A stretch of 64,000 bases of DNA from Paenibacillus artemisiicola (GTDB taxonomy: Bacteria > Bacillota > Bacilli > Paenibacillales > Paenibacillaceae). Positions 7,606-15,637 of this stretch are shown one piece after another (positions within the stretch are counted from its first letter, which is position 1; each line of letters starts with the position of its first letter). A model generated the notes under the pieces. That model did no database searches. It was not told the DNA's origin and saw only the letters and a list, made by a program, of their open reading frames with translations. The position numbers and the translations under genes are program-made. The stretch spans positions 1 to 64,000 of the forward strand of contig NZ_JAGGDJ010000008.1 of NCBI RefSeq assembly GCF_017652985.1, written 5' to 3'.

Positions 7606-8862
7606 TTAGATTTTGAATATCGACATCGTGCGCTGCAGCTGCATGACGATCTGCTGCATCTTCTCCGTCTCGGAGACGACCGCCTGGACGGAGCCGATCT
7701 GTTCGTTCATGGCGGCGGACACCTGCTCCGTACCGGCCGCGGACTGCTGCGTGATAGCCGAGATGCTCTGAATCGCTTCGGAAATCTTCCGCGCGCTTTC
7801 GAGCATCGCGTCGCTCTCGGCGGAGAAGCGGGCGATCTCGGCCGTGATGAACTCGACGCTCCCGACAAGCTCCGAGAAGACGTGCTCGGAATCCCGCAGC
7901 ATGTGCATCTGCAGCTGCACGACTTCTTCGTTGACCTTGATGTTCGCGATCGCCTGCCGCACGCCGGCGTCGATGTCGCGGACGAGCGTGAAGACTTCCT
8001 TCGTGGAGGAAGTGGATTCTTCGGCCAGCTTGCGGACCTCCTGCGCGACGACGGCGAAGCCGCGGCCGTGCTCGCCGGCGCGGGCCGCTTCGATCGAGGC
8101 GTTCAGCGACAGCAGGTTCGTCTGTTCCGCCAGGTCGGAGATCGTGCGCGTAATGGACGAGATGCCCTGCGCCTTGCGCGCCAGATCCTCGATCGTGGCC
8201 GCGACCTGCGCCGTCGCCTCGATGTTGCGCGTCATGCCCTGCGCCTGGCTGTCGACGGCCTGGCGGCCGCGGGCGACGAGGCCGAGCGTCTGCTCGGAGC
8301 GCGCGTTCATCTCCTGCGTCGCGTGGGCGTAGGCGCCGACCTTGTCTTCGATCTCGCGGATGGATTCGGCCATGTCGCCGACGTCCTCGGAGATTTCGCC
8401 CGCTCCGGTCGCCAGCTCGCCGGCCGACGCGGCAACCTGCTCCATAACCTGCTTCAGCTCGACGTTTTTATCGAAAATGCTGCGGCTCGTATCGTTGACG
8501 ACGCGCGAGATCGTCGAGGTTTCCTTCAAGATGTCGCGCAGCTTGTCCACCATGCTGTTGAACGAATGCCCGAGCTCGCCGAGCGAAGAGGAGGATACGT
8601 CTACCTTCTGCGTGAAGTCGCCCTTGGCGATGCCGAACGCGATGGACGTCATGTCCTGGATGGAAGATGTAAGCGCTGTCTCCATCACGCGCACAAGCGG
8701 ATACGCGACGATTGCGGCGATCGCGACGATGCAGAGGCCGAGCAGCATGCTGCCGCCGGTAATCGCCAATCCGAGCAGCAAGGCGATCGCGAACAGCGCG
8801 ACGATGGCGTAGCAGCCCGTCAGCAGTTTATTACGAATCGATAATGAAGAGAACCATGGCAT
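7606..8862 (-). CDS. Methyl-accepting chemotaxis-like protein without a sensor domain
   Basis: About 418 aa. The ATG at 8862 ([13 protein letters not shown]) follows GGAGGAGC, and the longer frame to 8958 has no such site. Two adjacent hydrophobic segments (about 13-35 and 37-58) are separated by only a few residues, so no extracytoplasmic ligand domain exists. A HAMP-like region (about 58-110) and a full MCP signalling hairpin follow, with the conserved tip near [20 protein letters not shown]. It could sense membrane state or an intracellular cue, or act as a signalling amplifier. No chemotaxis gene lies nearby. Confidence 0.85.
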   Translation of the reverse strand: MPWFSSLSIRNKLLTGCYAIVALFAIALLLGLAITGGSMLLGLCIVAIAAIVAYPLVRVMETALTSSIQDMTSIAFGIAKGDFTQKVDVSSSSLGELGHSFNSMVDKLRDILKETSTISRVVNDTSRSIFDKNVELKQVMEQVAASAGELATGAGEISEDVGDMAESIREIEDKVGAYAHATQEMNARSEQTLGLVARGRQAVDSQAQGMTRNIEATAQVAATIEDLARKAQGISSITRTISDLAEQTNLLSLNASIEAARAGEHGRGFAVVAQEVRKLAEESTSSTKEVFTLVRDIDAGVRQAIANIKVNEEVVQLQMHMLRDSEHVFSELVGSVEFITAEIARFSAESDAMLESARKISEAIQSISAITQQSAAGTEQVSAAMNEQIGSVQAVVSETEKMQQIVMQLQRTMSIFKI

Positions 8863-8895
8863 GAGGCTCGCTCCTCCTAATTTTGGAATAATCCT

Positions 8896-8923
8896 ATTAT
8901 AGCATTGCAGTGCTTTTTGTCTA
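8896..8923 (-). promoter_or_regulatory. Sigma-A promoter for the MCP-like gene
   Basis: TAGACA and TATAAT on the minus strand with a 16-bp spacer, 34 bp before the start codon. Confidence 0.6.
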
Positions 8924-9034
8924 TATTCGTCTAAACCGGTTCGATTCGATCGACTCATGTCGAAAGTACTGTAATATGTTCAGGGTCAGGTGTCGAAAGA
9001 ACCGAAATAGCTGTAAGGTATTTGTAAAAAACTG

Positions 9035-9063
9035 TTGTAAGATTGGGAATGTTGTCCTATAAT
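9035..9063 (+). promoter_or_regulatory. Sigma-A promoter
   Basis: TTGTAA, 17-bp spacer, TATAAT, located 57 bp before the GTG start of the orphan gene at 9120. Confidence 0.65.
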
Positions 9064-9119
9064 GGGACCATTGGATGAGATGGAAAATTCATCTAAAACA
9101 GACGACGGAGGCGGGAATA

Positions 9120-9524
9120 GTGAATCTGGAGGCAATGCCTTTATCTCGGCAAATCGATTTCGTGTTTAGACAGTTGGAAGACGAACTGCTTCATTCGTTG
9201 GCGGGAACCGTAATCATTCAAATCCGCAACAATGTCGTCGGGAAGTACGGCGTTCGCCATAACCCCATCGAAAGCAAAAACGGACGGATCGGGCCGGCGG
9301 AGCAGGGGATGACGCGCGAGCAGGTGCAGGCGTTCCGCCAGATGGCGGTCGATTCCATCAAGCTGAAGCGCAGCTGGACGCACGGGGAGATCATGTACGA
9401 TTTCTCGGTCCGGTCGGGCGCCTGGACGGCCGGCATTCTCTTCGAAAGCAATTACAATCTGGCGATCGGCATGTTCCGGTATACGCCGAAGCACGGGCCG
9501 CAAACCCTGCGCGACGCGCCTTGA
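9120..9524 (+). CDS. Conserved hypothetical protein, 134 aa
   Basis: I do not recognise a named family. GTG 9120 lies about 8 bases after GGAGG, whereas the frame could extend to 9075 without a ribosome site. The product is soluble, with no signal or membrane segment, and has a helical N-terminus (QIDFVFRQLEDELLHSLAGT). Internal sequences such as SWTHGEIMYDFSVRSG look like a compact mixed alpha/beta domain, and no cysteine pair or catalytic signature stands out. It has its own sigma-A promoter and a terminator, so it is a single-gene unit. Codon use matches its neighbours, so it is probably a real lineage-conserved gene. Confidence 0.7.
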   Translation: MNLEAMPLSRQIDFVFRQLEDELLHSLAGTVIIQIRNNVVGKYGVRHNPIESKNGRIGPAEQGMTREQVQAFRQMAVDSIKLKRSWTHGEIMYDFSVRSGAWTAGILFESNYNLAIGMFRYTPKHGPQTLRDAP

Positions 9525-9547
9525 CCGCGCCTTCATACATAACAAAG

Positions 9548-9578
9548 AAGCTGCCTCGGCTCATGGGGCAGCTTTTTT
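9548..9578 (+). terminator. Rho-independent terminator
   Basis: AAGCTGCC pairs with GGCAGCTT (9548-9555 with 9567-9574), followed by a six-base T run. It lies between the convergent orphan gene and SASP gene. Confidence 0.85.
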
Positions 9579-9621
9579 CGTCTCTATGATGCGGTTGGCT
9601 TGGAGGAACATCGCTTGGCCG

Positions 9622-9843
9622 TTACCGGGAAGCTCTTCCTGCAAGCTGCATTTCCGCCATTTGCACGAGTCTGCGCGTGATGTTTCCGCCGAGCGCGCCG
9701 GCGTCGCGGGTCGCCATCATGCCGTAATACCCGTCTTGCGGGATCGACACGCCGATTTCGCGGGCCACCTCGTATTTCATTTGATCGAGCGCCGCGTTGC
9801 ATTGCGGGACGAGCAGGGAGTTGCTGCTGCGGTTGTTCGCCAT
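9622..9843 (-). CDS. Small acid-soluble spore protein, alpha/beta type
   Basis: A 73-aa SASP. It carries both family signatures: KYEVAREIGV, the region where the GPR protease cuts during germination, and the DNA-binding DGYYGMMATRDAGALGGNITRRLVQ block. These proteins coat spore DNA in the forespore, shifting it to an A-like form and protecting it from UV and heat. GGAGGTG precedes the ATG, and a near-perfect sigma-G promoter lies 27 bp upstream, as expected for forespore expression. A second SASP gene is at 18464. Confidence 0.95.
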   Translation of the reverse strand: MANNRSSNSLLVPQCNAALDQMKYEVAREIGVSIPQDGYYGMMATRDAGALGGNITRRLVQMAEMQLAGRASR

Positions 9844-9869
9844 TCGTCTTCACCTCCTTCGCGTACCCT

Positions 9870-9898
9870 TAGTATGGGTGCGCTGGAAGCGTTTATTC
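9870..9898 (-). promoter_or_regulatory. Sigma-G promoter of SASP gene
   Basis: On the minus strand GAATA, 17-bp spacer, CATACTA, matching the sigma-G consensus (GHATR, CATNHTA) exactly. Confidence 0.8.
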
Positions 9899-9937
9899 GG
9901 CGGCGCCGCTCCGGATCGCGATGTAATTATTGGCAGC

Positions 9938-10270
9938 TCAGAACGCGAAGCCAAGCGCGAGCGGAAGCAGGAACAGCCCGTAGACGAGCAAGTTGGCGGC
10001 CAGGGAAGCGGGCGGCTCGTGGTTGCAGTCGCAGGCGGCGGCCGAGGTGCCCTGCCATTCCTGGAGCGCGGCGTGAAGCTGGTAGATGGCCGTCGCGAAC
10101 AGGCCGATCGCGGACAGCTTGACGGCCGTGGCAAGATTCGGCTCGACGTAGCGGACGAGAGCGCCGGCGCGCGTCAGGAAGACGATGTAGAAGCCGAAGG
10201 CGGCGAGGATGCAGCACCGGATCAAATGATGCGCGATCGTTCTTCGCTGCCGGGTCGACAAGGGCGGCAT
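9938..10270 (-). CDS. YcgQ-like (DUF1980) membrane protein, C-terminally shortened
   Basis: A 110-aa membrane protein with segments at about 15-33, 45-65 and 92-110 and a short Cys/His linker (CDCNHEPP). The order and spacing resemble the N-terminal half of YcgQ/TIGR03943 proteins, which pair with DUF318 permeases. That family is roughly 250-300 aa with a large extracytoplasmic domain after the segment that here ends LPLALGFAF and a stop. Only 94 bases separate this stop from the SASP gene, so the missing domain is absent, not frameshifted. The ATG at 10270 follows AAGGAGG. It lies just after the permease gene on the same strand. Function after truncation is uncertain. Confidence 0.65.
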   Translation of the reverse strand: MPPLSTRQRRTIAHHLIRCCILAAFGFYIVFLTRAGALVRYVEPNLATAVKLSAIGLFATAIYQLHAALQEWQGTSAAACDCNHEPPASLAANLLVYGLFLLPLALGFAF

Positions 10271-10331
10271 GGCGCATGACCTCCTTCTTCGGGATGCGCG
10301 GGATTCGCGCGGTTCATTAGGTGCATGGGAT

Positions 10332-11252
10332 TCAGGATCCGAATACGAGTTTCTCCGTCAGCAGCGATCCGATCCAGACCGCGGCGATCAGAAACGCGAT
10401 GATGCCGACGATCGTGCGGCTGCGGAAGGCGGAGAAGAGCAGCAGGACGTTCTTGACGTCGACCATCGGGCCGAACACGAGGAACGCGAGCAGCGCGCCG
10501 GGCCCGAAGACGCCGTGGAACGACGAGGCGACGAACGCGTCGGACGTCGAGCAGAGCGACAGCGCGAAGCCGGCCGCCATCATGAACGGCGAGGCCAGCG
10601 CGGGCGAGCCGGCGACGGCCGTCAGGAGATCCGGATCGGCGTACGACTGCGCGAGCGCGGCGACGAAAGCGCCGATGATCAGATATTTGCCGATATCGAA
10701 GAATTCCTCCGACGCGTGCGTGAACGTCGCTTGAACCCTTTCCGCGACGCCGCCGTTCGCACGGCCGTGGTTGTACTGGTAATCGCCGTCCGGCCGGCGG
10801 CCGGGCGAGACGAAGGAGTGCAGGCCCAACTTGAGCGGATTGCGCTTCATGAACGCGTACAGCGCGAAGCCGAGCAGCAGGCAGACGAAGAAGGCGAGGC
10901 CCATCCGGGCATAGGCGATCGCAGGCTCGGCGGCGAACGCGCCCAGGGTGGAGGCGAATACGATCGGATTGAGAACCGGACCCGCGAAGATGAACACCAT
11001 GCCGATGTAGGGCGGCATGCCCTTCCGGATGAGCCGCCGGACGATCGGAATCATGCCGCACTCGCATAGCGGCAGCAGCAGCCCGAGCAGGCAGCCGAAG
11101 AGCACGCCGGCGACGGGGTTGCGCGGGGTCAGCCGCGCGATCAGCCGGTCGGACACGAACACCTGCAGCACGGCGGACGCGAGGACGCCGAGCAGGATGA
11201 ACGGAAACGCTTCTATAATAATGCTGATGAAAATATGCTGGAAATCGCGCAC
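10332..11252 (-). CDS. DUF318 (YraQ/YcgR-type) permease
   Basis: About 306 aa with eight or so membrane segments. The best start is GTG 11252, nine bases after AAAGGAGC. The family hallmark LPLCECGMIPIVRRLI near residue 65 contains the conserved Cys-Glu-Cys. A second block, LCSTSDAFVASSF, is also typical. DUF318 permeases are predicted to export metals or small molecules, and their substrate is not established here. The partner YcgQ-like gene follows on the same strand but is shortened. A Fur-type box lies 174 bp upstream in the divergent region, so iron control of this pair is possible but less direct than for the opposite operon. Confidence 0.85.
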   Translation of the reverse strand: MRDFQHIFISIIIEAFPFILLGVLASAVLQVFVSDRLIARLTPRNPVAGVLFGCLLGLLLPLCECGMIPIVRRLIRKGMPPYIGMVFIFAGPVLNPIVFASTLGAFAAEPAIAYARMGLAFFVCLLLGFALYAFMKRNPLKLGLHSFVSPGRRPDGDYQYNHGRANGGVAERVQATFTHASEEFFDIGKYLIIGAFVAALAQSYADPDLLTAVAGSPALASPFMMAAGFALSLCSTSDAFVASSFHGVFGPGALLAFLVFGPMVDVKNVLLLFSAFRSRTIVGIIAFLIAAVWIGSLLTEKLVFGS

Positions 11253-11386
11253 GTTGCCGAAGCTCCTTTCCCGCCGGCGCAAACGCATCGGGCGCATGAC
11301 GAAAACGCGGCTACGATTAAGGTATGCGGGCCAGTTCGCGAGCAGGACAAACTTTGCGCCGAAATTGGGCGGTCCGCAAAAAAACG

Positions 11387-11415
11387 TTGCCAACGCTGGG
11401 GAAAAAGAGTAGAAT
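11387..11415 (+). promoter_or_regulatory. Sigma-A promoter of iron-linked operon
   Basis: TTGCCA, 17-bp spacer, TAGAAT. The Fur box begins 10 bp downstream, at about the expected transcription start, a good position for repression. Confidence 0.7.
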
Positions 11416-11425
11416 TCGCTTTGTG

Positions 11426-11440
11426 TGATAATGATTATCA
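11426..11440. promoter_or_regulatory. Fur box (perfect 7-1-7)
   Basis: TGATAATGATTATCA matches the Bacillus Fur 7-1-7 consensus at every position. The flanks also fit the extended 19-bp form on one side. It sits just after the promoter of the 11504 gene. Confidence 0.85.
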
Positions 11441-11503
11441 TTGTTAATTAGATCGACATCATCTTCCATCCATTCACTCTCATAGGTAAGGGGTCTTCTT
11501 TCG

Positions 11504-13531
11504 ATGAAATGGCGCAAAACAACGACCGGAGCCGCCGCGATGTCCGCGCTGCTCGCCGTCTCGGTGGCGGCAGCCGGCTGCAGCAACGACGGCGCGCACG
11601 TCAAGGTGACGGACTATAATTTCGACACGGCCGGCAACATGTTCGCTTACGCGGAATTCGAGCTGTCCGGCGAACCGCTGGCGGAGTCGCTCGGCGTCGA
11701 TCTCGACGTGCTGGACGCGGGCAAGATCGACGAGCCGACCGCGTTCGACTATAAAGCGGGCATCGAATCGTACGAGTATTCCGAGGAGGGCATGTACGAG
11801 GTCGTGGAGAAGTCCGGGCTCGGCCTGCATCTGGCGAACGGCCCGGCGACCGCGCTGGAAGCGAAGGCGGCCGGCGTCTCCAACAACGAGCTGCTCGCGT
11901 CCCGGTTCCAGCATATGGCCGAAAGCGTCGGCCAGCCCGCGGAAGACATTCAGCAGAATATGTTCCCGACGTTCATCGAATATGCCTCGGGCGATCCGCA
12001 ATATCCGCAGCCGGTCGATACCGGCAAGTTCGCCGACGGCGAAGACGGCACGTATATCCCGAATTACCAAGTGAACTTCGCGTCGCTCCGCTGGGACCGC
12101 GACAAGATGAAGAAGCAGCTCGTGCCGGCCGCGTATGGCGGCGCGATGCTGAAGCAGTCGCTGTGGGCCGGAGACTTCCTCGGCAACCTCCACGACGCGA
12201 AGAGCGACGAAGAAGTGGATGCGTCGACGGCGAAGGAAGGGCCGGAAGGCGGCCAGGGACTGAAGCTCGGCGTCAGCTCCGTGGACGGCATGCAGGGGAT
12301 GATTTTGACCGACGAGGTCTGGAACAAGCTGCTGTACGTCCGCGACAACCTGTTCTATAACGCGTCCGCGAAGTCGGTCGGCGCGCTGTCCGCTTCCTCC
12401 GGCGGCTACTTGCCGCACGCGGTCGACGTCGAGGAGGACGGCAGCAAGGACTTCGCCGGCGTCAAGAGCCTGAAGGTATCCGACGGCCGCAGCCTGCTGC
12501 AGGATCAGTGGCTGATGCTCTGGCCGGCGTCGGAGTTCTTCGGCATGGCCGATCAGCGCCCGGCGAACCCGAACCGCAACCCGGCGTTCGCGCGCGTCTT
12601 CGACGGCGATCCGTTCCCGGCGGCACCGGCCGTCAACACGGATGCCGACGACGCCAACGACGTCGCCTCTACGGACCCGTACACCGTCGCGCGCGACGTG
12701 CTGCTGGCCGTGTTCGACAACGTGAAGAACCGGCACTGGAACGAGAAAGCCGGCGCGTTCGTGACGGAATCGGACGGCGCCGCGCAGGGCGCGCAGGTGG
12801 ACACGTTCCAGGCGGGCTATACGATCGAGGCGCTGCGCATGTTCGAACGCGCGATCGACGGCTTGCCGGTCGGCTACGCGAACGGCGAAGCGGCCGAAGG
12901 CGTGAAGACGCCGCAAGGCGCCGAGGCGAAGGACATGATCGTGAAGCAGGCGGATTTTATCCTGAATTCGCTGATCAACAAGGACGGCCTGGCCGTGACC
13001 GGCTACGACACGGCGAAGGGCGAAGCGAGCGCCGACACTTCGCTGCAGGCGCAGATCGGCGCCATCCGCGGGCTGACGTCCGCGTTCCTCGTTACCGAGG
13101 ACGAGAAGTACCGCGACGCTGCCCGCAAGCTGTACGCGGCCATGGACGAGAAGCTGTGGGACGACGGGCTGCAGGCGTACAAGACGAACGGCGACAAAGC
13201 CAGCTACGATGCGTTCACGGCCGGCGGCGTCTCCGCGGTGTTCCGTCTGGCGCTCGAACACCTGAAGAATACGAGCGGCGACGCCGATGCGCCGAAAGCG
13301 CTGGACCAAAGCGCGATTCAAGAGCGCTACGTGACGTTCTTCAAGCATGTCGTCAACGGACCGAAGCTCGACGAGGGCATGCAGGCCAGCGAATTCTGGG
13401 ATACCGGCGACGCGTACAAGGAAGGCGACGATTCCGGCAACACCGACGGCGACACGGTGCCGCAAATTCAGAAGGGAAATGGTGAACATGGGATTGCTCC
13501 GATCCTTCTTCCGGTCGAAGTTACCGATTAA
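11504..13531 (+). CDS. Large Fur-controlled lipoprotein of unknown function
   Basis: A 675-aa exported lipoprotein with a signal peptide ending in the lipobox AAAGC (Cys26). I do not recognise a named family. The C-terminal half (about 390-590) has repeated paired-helix sequence like an alpha/alpha-barrel (ADFILNSLINKDGLAVTGYD, YRDAARKLYAAMDEKLWD), recalling glycosidase or thioredoxin-associated barrels. The N-terminal half is acidic and lacks known signatures. A perfect Fur box at its promoter indicates iron-repressed expression. It overlaps by 44 nt the gene for a propeller/di-heme cytochrome lipoprotein, so the two probably act together at the outer membrane face. Iron binding or redox handling is an inference. 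Confidence 0.8.
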   Translation: MKWRKTTTGAAAMSALLAVSVAAAGCSNDGAHVKVTDYNFDTAGNMFAYAEFELSGEPLAESLGVDLDVLDAGKIDEPTAFDYKAGIESYEYSEEGMYEVVEKSGLGLHLANGPATALEAKAAGVSNNELLASRFQHMAESVGQPAEDIQQNMFPTFIEYASGDPQYPQPVDTGKFADGEDGTYIPNYQVNFASLRWDRDKMKKQLVPAAYGGAMLKQSLWAGDFLGNLHDAKSDEEVDASTAKEGPEGGQGLKLGVSSVDGMQGMILTDEVWNKLLYVRDNLFYNASAKSVGALSASSGGYLPHAVDVEEDGSKDFAGVKSLKVSDGRSLLQDQWLMLWPASEFFGMADQRPANPNRNPAFARVFDGDPFPAAPAVNTDADDANDVASTDPYTVARDVLLAVFDNVKNRHWNEKAGAFVTESDGAAQGAQVDTFQAGYTIEALRMFERAIDGLPVGYANGEAAEGVKTPQGAEAKDMIVKQADFILNSLINKDGLAVTGYDTAKGEASADTSLQAQIGAIRGLTSAFLVTEDEKYRDAARKLYAAMDEKLWDDGLQAYKTNGDKASYDAFTAGGVSAVFRLALEHLKNTSGDADAPKALDQSAIQERYVTFFKHVVNGPKLDEGMQASEFWDTGDAYKEGDDSGNTDGDTVPQIQKGNGEHGIAPILLPVEVTD

Positions 13532-15494
13532 CGGACGGCGGGCGATCATGACGGCGGCGGGTGCTGGAGCACTCGCCGCCGTGGCGTTGCTCGGCGGCTG
13601 CGCCCAGGAGGGGGAAAAGGCGGCCCCGGCTCCCCAATCCGGCAGCAGCATCGTCGCGAGCCCGGACGGGGAGACGCTCTACGTAGCGAACGGCGACAGC
13701 AACACCGTGTCCGTCGTCGACGCGAAGAACCGCAAGGTCGCGAAGGAAATCGCCGTCGGCAAGGAGCCCCGCGAGCTGGCTTTGTCGGCGGACGGGAAGA
13801 CGCTCTACGTGACGTGCCGCTATGCCGATTCGGTGGAATGGGTCGACGTCGCCAAGGGCAGCGTGCTCGGCTCGGTCAAGACGGGCATCGAGCCGTACGG
13901 CATCGTCGCGAGCCCGGACGGCCGGACGCTGTACGTCACCAACTATCGCTCCGGCACGGTGTCGGCCGTCGACACGGAGAGCCGGCAGGTCAAGGACAGC
14001 GTCGCCGCGGGCGTCAACCCGCGCGCGCTCGCGCTGTCGGCGGACGGCGGGAGGCTGTACGTGTCCGATTATTTGACCGCGGAGACGTCGATCTTCGACA
14101 CGGCGACGATGAAGCGGGTAAACGACGGCATGCTGGCGCCTTCCCCGGATGTCGCCGACAGGAAGAAGAGCCAGGGCACGCCGAACACGGTGGAGCAGGT
14201 CCGGCTGACGCCGGACGGCGGCTCGCTGTGGGAAGCGCATCTGCTGACGAACACGGACACGCCGGTCCAGTTCGAGGAAGTGATTTTCCCGGCGCTGTCC
14301 GTCGTGGACGCGCGGACGGGCAAGGAGGACGCCAAGGCCCGCAAGGAGCTGTTCAAGGCGATCGACGTCAAAGACAAATTCGGCAAGACGATCATCGTCT
14401 CCAACCCGACGGACGTCGTCTTCTCGCCGGACGGCAAGAAGGCATACGCGCTCATGGGCGGCAGCGAGGACCTGCTCGTCTTCGACTTGGCGCGGGGCGG
14501 CCGCGCGGGGCAGATCATCCACCATCTGCCGGGCGATCTGCCGATCGGCATGGCGCTGTCGCCGGACGGCGGCAAGCTGTACGTGCATAACGCGAGCTCG
14601 CACGATCTGACCGTCGTGACGCTGCCGCCGACGGACGAAGAAGGCGGGCAGGCCCGCGTGGACGGCGAACCGGTGAAGCTGGTCGCGCAGGACCGGCTGA
14701 ACGCGCAGCAGCGGCTCGGGAAGACGCTGTTCTACAGCGCGAACTCCGACGACAATCCGCTTGCGGGGAACAATTGGATGAGCTGCGCGTCCTGCCATTC
14801 CGACGGCGAGGTCGACCGGCTGTCGATCATGACGGCCAAAGGACCGCGCAACGTGCCGAGCAACGCGCTGGCGTTCGAGACGGGGCTCTTCATGTGGGAC
14901 GGCAGCCGCGACGACTTCTATGACTATATCCATACGGTGCAGGGCGAGATGGGCGGGCTAAGCGAGGTCGATCCGGCGAAGCCGCTGCCCGCGGACGCGC
15001 AGAAGCTGTTCGACGCGCTGGAGGCGTACATGACCATGCCCGACGCGTTTCCGGTGCCGCACAGCCCGTTCCGGACGGCGGACGGCCAGCTGACCGAAGA
15101 CGCGGAGAGGGGGAAGGCGATCTTCGAGGGCAAGGCGCAGTGCGTGACCTGCCACGCGACCGACGTAATGACCGACAGCGCGAAGGCCGTCGGCCCGGAC
15201 GGCAAGCTGACGACGGCCGATACGGACTTCCTGCACGACGTCGGGACCGTTAACGGCGCGGACGTCGATTACGCCGGCGACGCGCGCGGCGCGTTCGCGA
15301 ACAAGCGCCCGCGCGGCGTCTACGACACCCCGACGCTGCGCGGCGTCTACGCGACGGCGCCTTATCTGCACGACGGCAGCGCGCCGACGCTGGAGGACGT
15401 CGTGAAGCGGGCCGGCGACCGGCACGGGCATACGTCGGAGCTGTCCGATAAGGAGATCCAAGACTTGGTGGCGTATTTGAAGCAGATTCAGTAG
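13488..15494 (+). CDS. Beta-propeller / di-heme cytochrome c peroxidase (MauG-like) lipoprotein
   Basis: A 668-aa protein. The N-terminus has Arg-Arg (GRRAIMTAAGAG) and lipobox LLGGC (Cys38), so it may be Tat-exported and lipid-anchored. Residues about 45-400 form YVTN-type propeller repeats (SPDGETLYVANGDSNTVSVVD and kin). The C-terminal part carries two heme c sites, CASCH (Cys433) and CVTCH (Cys552), arranged as in CcpA/MauG di-heme peroxidases, with GVYDTPTLRGVYATAPYLHD near the end. ATG 13488 lies 11 bases after AGAAGGG, while GTG 13482 and ATG 13479 are alternatives. It overlaps the Fur-controlled lipoprotein gene, so the pair is iron-regulated. Substrate unknown. Confidence 0.88.
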   Translation: MGLLRSFFRSKLPINGRRAIMTAAGAGALAAVALLGGCAQEGEKAAPAPQSGSSIVASPDGETLYVANGDSNTVSVVDAKNRKVAKEIAVGKEPRELALSADGKTLYVTCRYADSVEWVDVAKGSVLGSVKTGIEPYGIVASPDGRTLYVTNYRSGTVSAVDTESRQVKDSVAAGVNPRALALSADGGRLYVSDYLTAETSIFDTATMKRVNDGMLAPSPDVADRKKSQGTPNTVEQVRLTPDGGSLWEAHLLTNTDTPVQFEEVIFPALSVVDARTGKEDAKARKELFKAIDVKDKFGKTIIVSNPTDVVFSPDGKKAYALMGGSEDLLVFDLARGGRAGQIIHHLPGDLPIGMALSPDGGKLYVHNASSHDLTVVTLPPTDEEGGQARVDGEPVKLVAQDRLNAQQRLGKTLFYSANSDDNPLAGNNWMSCASCHSDGEVDRLSIMTAKGPRNVPSNALAFETGLFMWDGSRDDFYDYIHTVQGEMGGLSEVDPAKPLPADAQKLFDALEAYMTMPDAFPVPHSPFRTADGQLTEDAERGKAIFEGKAQCVTCHATDVMTDSAKAVGPDGKLTTADTDFLHDVGTVNGADVDYAGDARGAFANKRPRGVYDTPTLRGVYATAPYLHDGSAPTLEDVVKRAGDRHGHTSELSDKEIQDLVAYLKQIQ

Positions 15495-15505
15495 CGGGAC
15501 GGACG

Positions 15506-15535
15506 AAAGCCGCAGCGTGAGCGCTGCGGCTTTTT
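15506..15535 (+). terminator. Rho-independent terminator of iron-linked operon
   Basis: A perfect 12-bp stem (15506-15517 with 15522-15533) ending in five T. Confidence 0.9.
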
Positions 15536-15637
15536 GCGTCGGCCGATGGGCGGGCGGGCTTCGGCGACGGGCGGCGGCGAAATCGGAACCGCATGGCCGC
15601 AGGCTCGGCTCCGGCCCCGATGCCGGCGTCAAGGTGT

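Noticed and set aside
11480..13651. 723-aa open frame on the minus strand
   Set aside because: Antisense to the Fur-controlled lipoprotein, whose promoter, ribosome site and signal peptide support the plus strand.
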